Shown: piece after piece, positions 38,434 to 48,504 of the stretch
How positions within the stretch are numbered: the first letter of the stretch is position 1
Layout of the letters: every line of letters starts with the position of its first letter
Assembly (NCBI RefSeq): GCF_013426735.1
Contig: NZ_AP023272.1
Location: forward strand, 186,001 to 250,000
Reading direction: 5' to 3'
DNA length: 64,000 nt
Origin: Agrobacterium vitis
GTDB lineage: Bacteria; Pseudomonadota; Alphaproteobacteria; Rhizobiales; Rhizobiaceae
Position numbers and translations under genes: made by a program
The notes under the pieces: generated by a model
Databases searched by the model: none
Seen by the model: only the letters and a program-made list of their open reading frames with translations
Told to the model about the DNA's origin: nothing

Positions 38434-39129
38434 TCATTGTGGTTTACGGCCAGCGCTACTCGCCATCCGCGGCGAAAGGCCACGATAGGTTTCAAGCAGA
38501 GTTGCGCGCTTCACTACACCTTCACCCGCCTGTCCTGCAAGCGCGCAGGCATGGATAAAAGCGTTCTGGCCCATCAGTTCTTGCATTTCCGCCTCGGAAA
38601 AGAGCCGATAAGAGGGAATTTCCTCGTCCGTTTCCATTCCGAGATGCCAGGCCTTGCGGGCCTGGTCCAGTTTTCGAACGCCATCTGCGGCGGCATCGGT
38701 GGCGTGAAACACGCCAAGCGCGGCACCGCTGCGGATCGCGAGATCGACCTTGGCCGACCCAGTTACAAACTGGCCCGCCTTGCGCGCCAGGTTCATCATT
38801 CCCGCCAGCTGCTGGACAAGCAGCCTGTCCACACGCGCTCCCATTTCGGGATCGACGGTGACATCCATCTTCAAGGCACGGGCGAAAAGCTTTTTCGCCA
38901 CAGCCTTGTCCACGGCCTCGCGGGAAACAGACACCCAGCAGCCACGGCCGGGCAATTCCCGTTTCAGATCCGGCACGAGCGTCCCATCAGGGCCTGCCAC
39001 GAACCGGATCAGTGTATCTGGCGTTCCCGGCTGGCGGGTGACGATGCACGTCCGGTCGTTCTGACCGTCCTTTACCGCCTTCACCGGATTTGCCGGACGC
39101 CCTTCCTCCAAAGATGGATCGGAGGCCAT
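38434..39129 (-). CDS. YlxR/L7Ae-type RNA-binding protein
   Basis: The 231 residues combine a DUF448/YlxR domain (RTCIVTRQ near 27 and LPGRGCWVS near 60, the conserved RxCxxx and GRG motifs) with an L7Ae-like domain (LLVQQLAGMMNLARKAGQFVTGSAKVDLAIRSGAALGVFHATDAAADG, near 103-150). This fused form is usual in alphaproteobacteria between nusA and infB. It is thought to bind RNA and may help ribosome or RNase P function. Its ATG overlaps the nusA stop (TGATG); a GTG one codon earlier is possible. Confidence 0.9.
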   Translation of the reverse strand: MASDPSLEEGRPANPVKAVKDGQNDRTCIVTRQPGTPDTLIRFVAGPDGTLVPDLKRELPGRGCWVSVSREAVDKAVAKKLFARALKMDVTVDPEMGARVDRLLVQQLAGMMNLARKAGQFVTGSAKVDLAIRSGAALGVFHATDAAADGVRKLDQARKAWHLGMETDEEIPSYRLFSEAEMQELMGQNAFIHACALAGQAGEGVVKRATLLETYRGLSPRMASSAGRKPQ

Positions 39130-40745
39130 CACGAGCCCTGCTCAGCCTCTTGCGCCTCATCCTCGACGACTTCTGCCTCAGCCTCGGCGGCAATATCCGC
39201 TTCGGTGATCCAGCCAGCCGCAAGGCGAGCCTGAACGATCATCTGTTCCGCTTCGGTGCGAGAAATGTCGATTTTCGAGAACAGGCCCTCGAATTTCTTG
39301 GTCTCGCCATCCTTACGCTCACTCCAGCCGATCAGGTCGTCAGCAGCGCAGCCGGCGAAATCCTCGACCGTCTTGATGCCGTCTCCCCCGAGCGCAACCA
39401 ACATTTGCGTTGTCATGCCATCAATGCTGCGCAGCTCGTCGGACACGCCGAGCGCCTTGCGCTTGGCATCAAGTTCGGCTTCCAGCTTTTCGAGATATTC
39501 GCGGGCGCGGGTCTGGATTTCTTCTGCGGTATCGCCGTCAAAACCATCGATGGAAGCGATTTCCTCCAGATCGACATAGGCAAGCTCTTCAACCTGGGCA
39601 AAGCCTTCCGATGCCAGAACCTGGCCGACCATTTCGTCCACATCGAGCGCGTCCATGAACAGATTGGTGCGCTCGTTGAATTCCTTCTGGCGGCGCTCGG
39701 ATTCCTCCGCTTCCGTCATGATGTCGATATCCCAGCCGGTCAGCTGCGACGCCAGACGAACATTCTGACCGCGACGGCCGATGGCCAGCGACAGCTGCTC
39801 ATCGGGAACAACCACTTCGATGCGCTCGGCATCCTCGTCCAGCACCACTTTGGCAACTTCTGCCGGTTGAAGCGCGTTGACGATGAAGGATGCCGGGTCT
39901 GCCGACCACGGAATGATATCGATCTTTTCGCCCTGCAATTCACCAACCACGGCCTGAACACGCGAACCGCGCATACCGACGCAAGCACCGACCGGATCGA
40001 TCGAGCTGTCGTTGGAGATAACTGCAATCTTGGCGCGAGAACCCGGGTCACGGGCCACCGACTTGATCTGGATGACGCCGTCGTAAATTTCCGGCACTTC
40101 CATGGTGAACAGTTTCACCATGAACTGCGGATGGGTGCGCGACAGGAAAATCTGCGGGCCACGCTGTTCGCGGCGCACGTCATAGACATAGGCGCGAACG
40201 CGGTCACCGTAACGCATGGTTTCGCGCGGGATCATTTCATCACGGCGGATAATGCCTTCGCCACGACCGAGGTCGACGATAACATTGCCATATTCGACGC
40301 GCTTGACCGTGCCATTGATGATTTCGCCGACGCGATCCTTGAACTCATCGAACTGCCGATCACGCTCGGCTTCGCGCACTTTCTGCACGATAACCTGCTT
40401 GGCGGACTGGGCGGCGATACGGCCGAAATCCATCGGCGGCAGCGGATCGGCAATGTAATCGCCCAGCTTGGCGTCGACATTGCGGTCACGTGCCAGTTCG
40501 AGTGCGATCTGGGTGCCGTAATCCTCGACGGTTTCGACCACTTCGAGCAGGCGCTGCAGACGGATTTCGCCGGTCTTGGAGTTGATGTCGGCGCGAATAT
40601 TGGTCTCGGAACCGTAACGCGAACGCGCGGCCTTCTGGATGGCGTCAGCCATCGCAGCAAGCACGATTTCGCGGTCGATGACTTTTTCGCGTGCGACCGC
40701 ATCCGCGATCTGCAACAGCTCGAGCCGATTAGCACTGACTGCCAT
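39129..40745 (-). CDS. nusA: Transcription elongation/termination factor NusA
   Basis: NusA binds RNA polymerase and promotes pausing, termination and antitermination. The 538 residues contain the N-terminal RNAP-binding domain (about 1-125), S1 (about 135-200), two KH domains (GACVGMRGSRVQAVVGELQGEKIDII near 245 and AIGRRGQNVRLASQLTGW near 310), and two C-terminal acidic repeats (DEMVGQVLASEGFAQVEELA and GVSDELRSIDGMTTQMLVAL regions). It overlaps the ylxR gene by one base and follows rimP by 58 bp. Confidence 0.97.
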   Translation of the reverse strand: MAVSANRLELLQIADAVAREKVIDREIVLAAMADAIQKAARSRYGSETNIRADINSKTGEIRLQRLLEVVETVEDYGTQIALELARDRNVDAKLGDYIADPLPPMDFGRIAAQSAKQVIVQKVREAERDRQFDEFKDRVGEIINGTVKRVEYGNVIVDLGRGEGIIRRDEMIPRETMRYGDRVRAYVYDVRREQRGPQIFLSRTHPQFMVKLFTMEVPEIYDGVIQIKSVARDPGSRAKIAVISNDSSIDPVGACVGMRGSRVQAVVGELQGEKIDIIPWSADPASFIVNALQPAEVAKVVLDEDAERIEVVVPDEQLSLAIGRRGQNVRLASQLTGWDIDIMTEAEESERRQKEFNERTNLFMDALDVDEMVGQVLASEGFAQVEELAYVDLEEIASIDGFDGDTAEEIQTRAREYLEKLEAELDAKRKALGVSDELRSIDGMTTQMLVALGGDGIKTVEDFAGCAADDLIGWSERKDGETKKFEGLFSKIDISRTEAEQMIVQARLAAGWITEADIAAEAEAEVVEDEAQEAEQGS

Positions 40746-40803
40746 TGTTTAAAGTCTCCGTCTTCCTGCCTGGGGCATGCTCGCCTGCCAGGCGTGTTAT
40801 CGG

Positions 40804-41418
40804 TTATTGGTCTTCGCCGGTTTCGTCGTTCTGGTTTGCAGCTTCAGCCGCTGCCTTTGCCTGCTTGTCGGCGCGCAGCGCATCGCGGACCAGATCATCC
40901 GTCAGGATCAGCTTGGCCTCGGCCAATGCCGTAAACGGGATGGTGAGCCGTGGCTCTTCCCCGTAAGCAACCTGATCGCGCTCCAGAACGAAACCGTCAG
41001 GGGTGACATCGGCAATCTTGCCACGAAAACGCTTGCGATTGTCGATCAGAATGGACGTTTCGCATTTCAGCAGGTTGCCCTGCCAGCGCGAGAAATCGGA
41101 TGCGCGCACCATCGGACGGTCGATACCGGGCGACGAGACTTCCAGATGATACTCCTTATCGACCGGATCTTCCACATCCAGAACCGGAGAAATCGCCATG
41201 GACAGTTCTTCGCAATCCTCGACGGTCATCGTGCCGTCCTTGCGCTCGGCCATGATTTGCAGCGTCATGCCGTTCTGGTTGAGGATCCGCACGCGAACGA
41301 GCTTGAAACCAAGTTCGACAATAACAGGCTCGATAATATCGGCGATGCGCCGGTCGAGGCCGGTTTCGGTAATCAGACGTGGCTCGGGCGCCTCATCGGC
41401 TGGCACGTGTTCGGACAA
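40804..41418 (-). CDS. rimP: Ribosome maturation factor RimP
   Basis: 30S assembly factor. The 204 residues have the N-terminal domain ([19 protein letters not shown]... [12 protein letters not shown]) and the SH3-like C-terminal domain ([18 protein letters not shown]). The start is TTG at 41418, six bases after GAGGAGG; no ATG is in frame nearby, so this is a rare start with a strong ribosome-binding site. It is the first gene of rimP-nusA-ylxR-infB-rbfA-truB-rpsO-pnp. Confidence 0.94.
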   Translation of the reverse strand: MSEHVPADEAPEPRLITETGLDRRIADIIEPVIVELGFKLVRVRILNQNGMTLQIMAERKDGTMTVEDCEELSMAISPVLDVEDPVDKEYHLEVSSPGIDRPMVRASDFSRWQGNLLKCETSILIDNRKRFRGKIADVTPDGFVLERDQVAYGEEPRLTIPFTALAEAKLILTDDLVRDALRADKQAKAAAEAANQNDETGEDQ

Positions 41419-41460
41419 ACCTGTCCTCCTCGGTATGGAGCTTCATGGTCCATCGCCAAC

Positions 41461-41492
41461 AAAAAAGAGCGGGTCCTTGCGGGCCCACTCTT
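41461..41492 (-). terminator. Attenuator-like hairpin in the rimP-nusA leader
   Basis: On the minus strand AAGAGTGGGCCC (41481-41492) pairs with GGACCCGCTCTT (41465-41476), with one mismatch and one wobble, around a GCAA loop. It is followed directly by TTTT. It lies about 45 bases upstream of the rimP start and downstream of a candidate promoter, with no gene before it on this strand, so it is placed to attenuate the operon. Confidence 0.7.
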
Positions 41493-41518
41493 CATCTGGC
41501 GATCAAGAATTTGAACGC

Positions 41519-41547
41519 CGTATACGCCCTTAGTGCCAACAATGCAA
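41519..41547 (-). promoter_or_regulatory. Candidate sigma70 promoter of the rimP-nusA operon
   Basis: On the minus strand TTGCAT (complement of 41542-41547) and TATACG (complement of 41519-41524) are 17 bases apart. Transcription would begin near 41512 and give a leader of about 95 bases that includes the attenuator-like hairpin. Confidence 0.5.
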
Positions 41548-41719
41548 GCATTTCAGAAAAGACGATCCAATCGCCTTTAAACGCAGACGTGAGCTGATTT
41601 TGCCCAAATAAGGACTGTTTTCTTGGTTTCAAGAGACTAGGTTGTGCAACAAGCGAGTCGCCTCTCGGTCGGCTGCCCTTCATCGCCATCCCAGCCTGCA
41701 ACCGATCGAGCGGAAAACC

Positions 41720-43348
41720 GTGCCGGACAGAAAATCATCATTGGCGCCCTTCAAGAACCAGATCTTTCTGACGATCTGGCTGGCCAGCATCACCTCCAAC
41801 TTCGGCGGCCTTATCCAAGATGTCGGCGCCGCCTGGATGATGACATCGATCTCCTCTTCGGAAAGCATGGTGGCGTTGGTCCAGGCCTCCAATACCGCGC
41901 CGATCATGCTGTTTTCGCTGGTGGCTGGCGCGCTTGCCGATGGGTTTGATCGCCGCCGGGTGATGCTGTTTGCGCAGGTCTTTCTGTTGACCGTCTCGGC
42001 GCTTCTGTCGCTCTTTACGTGGTTTGGCCTCTTGACCCCGTGGTCGCTTCTGGCCTTCACCTTTCTGATCGGCTGCGGAACGGCCTTGAACAGCCCGGCC
42101 TGGCAAGCCTCGGTCGGCGATATCGTCGGGCGCGAAGACCTGCCCTCCGCCGTCTCGCTCAACAGCATGGGCTTCAACATCACCCGCAGCGTCGGCCCCG
42201 CCATTGGCGGCCTGATCGTTGCTGTAGCAGGCGCTGCCACAGCCTTTGCCATCAATGCTGTCAGCTATCTGGCGATGATCTATGCCTTGTTTCGCTGGAA
42301 GCCGGTCTATCCGAAAAACACCCTGCCCCGCGAAAATCTTGGCCACGCCATCGCCGCTGGCCTGCGCTACATGGCCATGTCGCCCAACCTAATGAAAGTG
42401 CTGTTTCGCGGCTTTTTCTTCGGCTTTTGCGCAACCGCGATTCTGTCGCTATTGCCGCTGGTGGTGAAGGATAATCTGGGCGGCGGTCCACTGGCCTATG
42501 GCGGGTTGCTCGGGGCTTTCGGGATTGGTGCCATTGCAGGCGCGATTTCCAATGCCCGTATTCGTGAAAAGCTGAGCAGCGAACAGATCGTCAGCTGTTC
42601 CTTCGCCGGTTTTGCACTGGCCTCCGTTCTGACCGGTATCAGCCATCATTTCTGGCTGACGGCCCCTGCCCTGGTGCTGGCCGGAGCTTGTTGGGTACTG
42701 TCCCTGTCGCTGTTCAACACGGTGGTGCAGCTTTCAACCCCACGCTGGGTGGTGGGCCGGGCATTGTCGCTCTACCAGACCGCCACCTTCGGCGGTATGG
42801 CGGGCGGTGCCTGGATCTGGGGCCTGCTGGCCGAGTCCGGCAGCGCAGGCCATGCCCTGGTGATGGCGGCCGGGCTGATGGCTCTCGGTGTCGGCATTGG
42901 TCTCGCCTTGCCGATGCCCGCCTTTGCGACGCTCGATCTCAACCCGCTCAACCGTTTCAACGAACCGCCCCTGCGGCTGGATATCCGCCCACGCAGCGGC
43001 CCGATCGTTATCCAGATCGATTTCGAGATCGACGACAAGGACGTGCCGGAATTTCTGGAGGTTATGGTTGAGCGCAGGCGTATCCGCTTGCGAGACGGCG
43101 CCCAGAACTGGGCGCTGATGCGCGATCTGGAAAACCCTGACATTTGGACGGAAACCTATCACACCCCAACCTGGGTCGATTACGTGCGCCACAACCATCG
43201 CCGCACCAAGGCCGATGCCGAAATCACCGACCGGCTGGGAGACCTGCACAAAGGCTCAAAACCACCGCACGTTCACCGGATGATCGAACGCCAGACCATC
43301 CCGCCTGCCGACGACATATTCCACAAACCGCATATCGATCATCATTGA
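41720..43348 (+). CDS. MFS_3-type exporter with soluble C-terminal domain
   Basis: GTG at 41720, after GAGCGG, is the likeliest start (542 residues); a TTG at 41642 would add 26 unconserved residues. The first 410 or so residues form a transporter of the EntS-like MFS_3 group (SNFGGLIQDVGAAWMM, ALADGFDRRRVM loop, GGLLGAFGIGAIAG). The last 130 residues are a soluble alpha/beta extension (DVPEFLEVMVERRRIRLRDGAQNWALMRDLENPDIWTETY pattern) resembling a dimeric monooxygenase-like fold. Some MFS_3 proteins carry such a tail. EntS relatives export siderophores and drugs; substrate unknown. It is divergent from the rimP operon and convergent with the GT61 gene. Confidence 0.82.
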   Translation: MPDRKSSLAPFKNQIFLTIWLASITSNFGGLIQDVGAAWMMTSISSSESMVALVQASNTAPIMLFSLVAGALADGFDRRRVMLFAQVFLLTVSALLSLFTWFGLLTPWSLLAFTFLIGCGTALNSPAWQASVGDIVGREDLPSAVSLNSMGFNITRSVGPAIGGLIVAVAGAATAFAINAVSYLAMIYALFRWKPVYPKNTLPRENLGHAIAAGLRYMAMSPNLMKVLFRGFFFGFCATAILSLLPLVVKDNLGGGPLAYGGLLGAFGIGAIAGAISNARIREKLSSEQIVSCSFAGFALASVLTGISHHFWLTAPALVLAGACWVLSLSLFNTVVQLSTPRWVVGRALSLYQTATFGGMAGGAWIWGLLAESGSAGHALVMAAGLMALGVGIGLALPMPAFATLDLNPLNRFNEPPLRLDIRPRSGPIVIQIDFEIDDKDVPEFLEVMVERRRIRLRDGAQNWALMRDLENPDIWTETYHTPTWVDYVRHNHRRTKADAEITDRLGDLHKGSKPPHVHRMIERQTIPPADDIFHKPHIDHH

Positions 43349-43361
43349 GGGGCTGTTGTCG

Positions 43362-44411
43362 TTACGCCGATAGGACCTTTTCCAGCAGGGCAAGATCAAC
43401 GATCTGCCACATGTCGTTCCTGACCTTGACCTCTTTTGCTGTTCCGTCTGCATTCTGGCCGGGCATGTCGGGATTGATGATTGCCGTATAATCCAGTCGT
43501 TTTTCCTGGCAAATTCGGGCATAGCAGGCATTGATGCAACTCGCCTGGAACAGCTCAATAACCCTGGTTTTGGCTCCTGGTCGGCAATAGACAAGATTTG
43601 CCAAACCCGCGCCATGCGGGGCGACAATGACCTCGGCATCGCGGAAAGCGACCACCTGTTCCCTCACGGAAAGCTCACCAGGTGTGATGATTTCAAACCC
43701 ACGGCTTTCGAGAAACGCGCAGACAGCCTCTTCATTGACAACTCGGCGCACATCGCCAGCATCCAGGCGCGAGACATAGAGCTTGCGGCTTAACCGGCGC
43801 TCAATTGTGACACGCTGCGCAAGGGCTTCGAATTCCGCGATAACGGCTGGATGGGGGAGGTGGGCAAAACCGCCGCCGGTTAGATTGCTGGTGATGCAGT
43901 CATCGACATGTAAAACATCGTGATAGTCCATCTCGAGCACTCGCCCATTAAACCCGGTGAGCGAAAGAACTTCATTCCTCCACCCATTCAGACGCGGCAT
44001 TGCCAATAGAATATTATTATCATCGCGATGTTTTTTATAAATCAACAGACAGCTGATAGCCTGAAACGTCCAGTGATAATAGTTTTTGTACCAACCATTA
44101 CCAATGACAATTGGTGATATATCCGTTACGCGCGATATTTTTGCATTTTTAGGAACCAATTCATCGACTATCTCTGGATATACGCCATACAGCGTGTCTT
44201 CGATATCACCGAAATTCTTCGATTTTATCGCACCACACCAGCCGAGAACGAAGGATTCCCCAAGCCTGCGAAAGGTGATTTCCGGGCTAGTATAACCAAG
44301 CGGAATGTCTTGCCGAAATTCCTCCAGCTCGTCGTCACGCTCAGCATCGGCGGCAACATAAATTTCAGGTGTCCAGGAACGCACTTCAGCGGCAGCGATG
44401 TTCAGGGTCAT
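43362..44411 (-). CDS. Glycosyltransferase family 61 protein
   Basis: The 349 residues match GT61 (DUF563) enzymes: VIGNGWYKNYYHWTFQAI near 103, RKLYVSRLDAGDVRRVVNE near 214, and the C-terminal donor-site region (REQVVAFRDAEVIVAPHGAGLANLVYC, near 252-280). Plant and animal members transfer xylose or GlcNAc to polysaccharides or proteins. No membrane segment is seen. It lies divergently from an RTX gene, and a remnant of a second copy precedes the second RTX gene. The pairing suggests that it may glycosylate the RTX product or a surface glycan; that is inference. Confidence 0.88.
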   Translation of the reverse strand: MTLNIAAAEVRSWTPEIYVAADAERDDELEEFRQDIPLGYTSPEITFRRLGESFVLGWCGAIKSKNFGDIEDTLYGVYPEIVDELVPKNAKISRVTDISPIVIGNGWYKNYYHWTFQAISCLLIYKKHRDDNNILLAMPRLNGWRNEVLSLTGFNGRVLEMDYHDVLHVDDCITSNLTGGGFAHLPHPAVIAEFEALAQRVTIERRLSRKLYVSRLDAGDVRRVVNEEAVCAFLESRGFEIITPGELSVREQVVAFRDAEVIVAPHGAGLANLVYCRPGAKTRVIELFQASCINACYARICQEKRLDYTAIINPDMPGQNADGTAKEVKVRNDMWQIVDLALLEKVLSA

Positions 44412-44646
44412 CTCAAAAATCCCATTAATTTCGAAAGACGTCTAAAAATTGGTATGGGCGTCAACCGAACATATTCCTGCATCGACAGGGAGTGATAGTG
44501 CTTTGAGACCATGAAATAAAGGGGCGCACGGCCAGGTTTTCATGATTGCGCCGCGAAGCCGTTTAGTGCTTACGCTGGCGTTTTTTGGCCAAACTATTGC
44601 GCGGACGATACTACAAGCATTGCTTTCATCTTTTGATTGTATTTTT
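44412..44646. other. AT-rich divergent region between GT61 and RTX genes
   Basis: About 235 bases of lower GC, no gene. It should hold the GT61 promoter on the minus strand. The counterpart of this segment is missing before the second RTX gene. Confidence 0.5.
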
Positions 44647-44730
44647 CTAAATTAGACGATAAAATTCCCTCTATACGATTATACTCGGATATGCCAACTA
44701 TAGCCTGGGACGCAATCAGGGGTATATTAT
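44647..44730 (+). repeat. 84-bp leader upstream of RTX gene 1, copy 1
   Basis: The 84 bases before the start codon align without gaps to 48776-48859 before RTX gene 2. Shared blocks include CTAAATTAGACGA, ATTCCCTCTAT, CGATTATA and GCAATCAGGGGTAT. The last block supplies the ribosome-binding site (CAGGGG). The AT-rich blocks probably contain the promoter, which would make both RTX genes respond alike. Confidence 0.8.
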
Positions 44731-47700
44731 ATGGCGACTTTAACTGGTGATTCTGGAAACAACACTTTAAACGGCACTTCAGCGGCAGATACAATTTCAG
44801 GTCAGGCTGGCGACGACATATTAAACGGTAACGATGGCAAAGATACGCTAAATGGTGGCGCAGGGGCGGATACCCTGAATGGTGACAGTGGTGATGATAC
44901 ACTGATCGGTGGGGCAGGTGCCGACGTTCTGAAGGGGGGTGACGGTTCCGACACGGCGAGTTATTCGGGAAGTGCGGCGGTCAACGTCAATCTCAAGACC
45001 GGTGTAACATCGGGTGGAGACGCGGTTGGGGATAAGTTCGACAGTATCGAGAACCTGACAGGATCGAGCAATGCCGACACGCTGACGGGAGATGATGGGG
45101 ACAATGTTATCAATGGCGGCGGCAGCGGCAATGATCTTCTTGATGGAGGAAAGGGAGCAGACACCTTCTTAAACACCACTGGTACGGTCACTTACGTAAA
45201 CTCCGATGCCGCAGTTAATATTAGCGTTACGCTCGTAGATGGTAAATGGACAGGATACGGAACCGGTGGCGATGCTGAAGGGGATGTTCTGAATCAGATT
45301 ATCAATGTTCGTGGATCGGAATACAATGATACATTCGAATCCGCGTCAAGAAACTCCTTTAATTTTGCAGGTGGATTAGGCAATGACACCTATATTGTAG
45401 GCCATATTGATGTCAGCGTCACGGAAGAACTGGATGCCGGCAACGATACTGTGCTTTCTTCAACTGATTACACTCTCTCAAATTACATCGAAACGCTGGA
45501 ATACACAGGAACCGGCGACTTCACCGGCACTGGTAGCGCACAGGCCAACACGATCATCGGCGGCTCCGGTAACGATACGCTGATCGGCAAGGCGGGTGCC
45601 GACGTTCTGAAGGGGGGTGACGGTTCCGACACGGCGAGTTATTCGGGAAGTGCGGCGGTCAATATCAACCTCAAGACCAATGTAGCGACTGGCGGCGAAG
45701 CGGCTGGCGATAAATTCTTCAGTGTCGAGAACCTGACGGGGTCAAGCAACGCCGACACGTTGACGGGTGATGACAACAACAACGTTTTCAACGGTGACAA
45801 AGGCAATGACACGCTGACAGGCGGCAAAGGCGCCGATACCCTGATAGGTGGTTATGGTGATGACACCTTGGTAGGTGGCGAGGGTGCCGACACGCTGAAC
45901 GGTGCCGCTGACACTGACACGGCAAGCTACGCCAGTTCGTTAGCCGCTATCCAAATCAATCTCATCACCGGCACGAATACGGGCGGTGATGCAGCAGATG
46001 ATACGCTGATCAGCATTGACAAGATTATCGGCTCTGACTTCAACGACACATTCACGGCAAACTCAAGAATAATCTTCGCAGGTGGAAAAGGAGATGACAC
46101 CTATGTCGTGGACAGCACCAGCGTCACCGTTTCCGAGGCAGCAGATGAGGGCAGCGATACTGTCCGTGCATCAATGGATTACACACTCTCGAACAATTTA
46201 GAGAATCTCGTATACACAGGCTCCAATGATTTCATCGGTACCGGTAACGCACTGAACAACACCATCACCGGCGGCTCCGGTAACGACACGCTGATCGGCA
46301 AGGCGGGTGGCGACGTTCTGATTGGCGGGTCGGGCTCAGATACCGCAAGCTATGCTGGGAGCGCAGCAGTTAATGTCAATCTCAAAACCAACTTGGCGAC
46401 CGGCGGCGAAGCGGCTGGCGATACATTCTCCAGCGTCGAGAACCTGACAGGCTCCAGCAATGCCGACACGCTCACGGGCAATGACAGCAACAACGTTCTC
46501 AACGGTAGTGGCGGCAATGACACCTTGGCAGGCGGCAAAGGAGCCGACACGCTGAATGGTGGCGATGGCTCCGACACGGCAAGCTACGCCGCTTCCTTTG
46601 CAGCCATCCAGATCAATCTCGTGACTGGTACGCATACGGGCGGTGATGCCGCAGATGACACACTGAGCAGCATCGAAGGCGTGATCGGGTCTCAATATGA
46701 TGATCGGTTCACGTCGGCATCAACAGGAACGCTTTCGGGTGGCGGTGGCAATGACACCTATGTCGTCAGCCAAGGTGCCAGTACGACGGTTCTGGTCGAA
46801 GAGGCCAGCGCTGGCACGGACACGGTTGAAACAACCTTGACCAGCTACACGCTGAAAACCAATTTCGAAAATCTCACCCACACCGACTCGACCAATTTTC
46901 TCGGTTACGGCAATAGTGCCGACAATGTCATTGTCAGTCAGGGCGGCGTCGATAAGCTCTATGGCTATGCCGGCAACGATACGATCCGTGGCGGCAGCGG
47001 TGGCGATACCATTGACGGTGGCGACGGAAGCGATACGGCAAGCTACAGCGATTCCAACGCAGCGGTGACCATTAATCTTCTCACGAAAACTGTCTCCGGC
47101 GGTTACGCCACAGGCGATGTATTCACCAGCATCGAAAACGTTGAAGGATCGGCCTATGCCGATACGCTGACGGGAGACACCGGGGCCAACGTGCTATCGG
47201 GTGGCTCTGGCGATGACCTATTGATCGGCGGCGCGGGTGCTGACACCCTCAATGGCGGCGCTGGCCAAGACAAGATCACCTATGAAGCCTCGTCTGCGGC
47301 GGTTACGGTGGATCTCAGCACTGGGACAGCAACAGGCGGCGATGCGCAAGGCGATAAACTCAGCAGCATCGAACGTGTCATCGGCTCCAGTTTCAATGAC
47401 ACGCTGATTGGAAGCAGCGTAGCGGAAATGTTAACGGGCGGCGCTGGCGACGATATTCTGATCGGCGGCGGCGGCAATGACGTCCTGAACGGTGGAGAGG
47501 GCGCCGATGTCCTCGATGGCGGTGCGGGAAATTACGACACGCTCAATTATTCTGCAGCAACATCGGCGGTGGCCCTGGATCTGACGACAGGAACCGGCTC
47601 CGGTTACGCGGCGGGCGATACATTTACCGGGATCGAGGCCTTCACCGGCAGCGCTTACGGTGACACCTATACCGGTAGCACCTATGCTGCCGAGTATAAT

Positions 47701-48423
47701 GTCGGTGCCGGCAATGACACTGTGTTGGCGGGCTCCGGCGCAGAGAAAATCAATGGTGGCGCGGGGACGGATACGGCAAGCTATGCGCTTTCCACAGCAG
47801 GCGTGTCCGTCAACCTGGTGACGAATGTCGGCAACGGAGGTTACGCCGAGGGCGACCAGTATAGCAGCATTGAGGTCGTTGTCGGGTCAGACTATAGCGA
47901 CACGTTCACCTCAAGCACCGACAAGACCCTGCTGGGCGGCCTTGGCGATGACACCTATGACATCGGCAGTTCGGCAAGCACTATTATGGAAAATGCCGAT
48001 GCCGGGACAGATCTCGTCAAGACCAGCAGTGCCAGCTATACGCTGGGCGATAATCTCGAAAACCTCACCTATACCGGCACGGCCAACTTCACCGGCTCCG
48101 GCAACAGCGCCGACAATGTGTTGACCGGCAGTGCTGGCGATGACGTGCTGGATGGCAGCACCGGCAATGACTCCCTCTACGGTGGTGAAGGCAGCGATGT
48201 GTTCGAGTTCAACACCAGCTATGGCAATGATGTCGTTTTCGACTTCCAGGCCTCGTCGGACACAATCGATCTGACCGGCATGGGCTTTGCCACCGCCACC
48301 GATGCTGCCGCTTATGCGAGCGAGATTGAGGACGGCGTGCTGTTCAACTTCGGCAACGGGGATACGCTGACAGTGCATGGCTTGAATTATGCAAGCCTGA
48401 CGTCAAACGATTCCTTGATGTAA
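44731..48423 (+). CDS. RTX-type calcium-binding exoprotein 1
   Basis: The 1230-residue product consists almost entirely of hemolysin-type calcium-binding repeats (GGxGxDxLx, e.g. GGAGADTLNGDSGDDTLIGG at the start) in higher-order modules. Each module has a [19 protein letters not shown] segment, a [19 protein letters not shown] segment and a GNDTYVV...[21 protein letters not shown] segment. No enzyme or adhesion domain and no N-terminal signal peptide are visible. The C-terminus ([19 protein letters not shown] ... LTSNDSLM) has the form of a type I secretion signal. Export through an HlyBD-type system encoded elsewhere is expected; a biofilm or surface role is inferred. Confidence 0.88.
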   Translation: MATLTGDSGNNTLNGTSAADTISGQAGDDILNGNDGKDTLNGGAGADTLNGDSGDDTLIGGAGADVLKGGDGSDTASYSGSAAVNVNLKTGVTSGGDAVGDKFDSIENLTGSSNADTLTGDDGDNVINGGGSGNDLLDGGKGADTFLNTTGTVTYVNSDAAVNISVTLVDGKWTGYGTGGDAEGDVLNQIINVRGSEYNDTFESASRNSFNFAGGLGNDTYIVGHIDVSVTEELDAGNDTVLSSTDYTLSNYIETLEYTGTGDFTGTGSAQANTIIGGSGNDTLIGKAGADVLKGGDGSDTASYSGSAAVNINLKTNVATGGEAAGDKFFSVENLTGSSNADTLTGDDNNNVFNGDKGNDTLTGGKGADTLIGGYGDDTLVGGEGADTLNGAADTDTASYASSLAAIQINLITGTNTGGDAADDTLISIDKIIGSDFNDTFTANSRIIFAGGKGDDTYVVDSTSVTVSEAADEGSDTVRASMDYTLSNNLENLVYTGSNDFIGTGNALNNTITGGSGNDTLIGKAGGDVLIGGSGSDTASYAGSAAVNVNLKTNLATGGEAAGDTFSSVENLTGSSNADTLTGNDSNNVLNGSGGNDTLAGGKGADTLNGGDGSDTASYAASFAAIQINLVTGTHTGGDAADDTLSSIEGVIGSQYDDRFTSASTGTLSGGGGNDTYVVSQGASTTVLVEEASAGTDTVETTLTSYTLKTNFENLTHTDSTNFLGYGNSADNVIVSQGGVDKLYGYAGNDTIRGGSGGDTIDGGDGSDTASYSDSNAAVTINLLTKTVSGGYATGDVFTSIENVEGSAYADTLTGDTGANVLSGGSGDDLLIGGAGADTLNGGAGQDKITYEASSAAVTVDLSTGTATGGDAQGDKLSSIERVIGSSFNDTLIGSSVAEMLTGGAGDDILIGGGGNDVLNGGEGADVLDGGAGNYDTLNYSAATSAVALDLTTGTGSGYAAGDTFTGIEAFTGSAYGDTYTGSTYAAEYNVGAGNDTVLAGSGAEKINGGAGTDTASYALSTAGVSVNLVTNVGNGGYAEGDQYSSIEVVVGSDYSDTFTSSTDKTLLGGLGDDTYDIGSSASTIMENADAGTDLVKTSSASYTLGDNLENLTYTGTANFTGSGNSADNVLTGSAGDDVLDGSTGNDSLYGGEGSDVFEFNTSYGNDVVFDFQASSDTIDLTGMGFATATDAAAYASEIEDGVLFNFGNGDTLTVHGLNYASLTSNDSLM

Positions 48424-48504
48424 AAATCGACTTGTGGCCGGGGTGCTTTCGTCCCGGCCACATGCTCCTGTTTCAATTTGATTTCATTGGCCGATCATTC
48501 AATC

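Noticed and set aside
39090..40934. 614-codon plus-strand frame opposite nusA
   Set aside because: Shadow of nusA with no family match.
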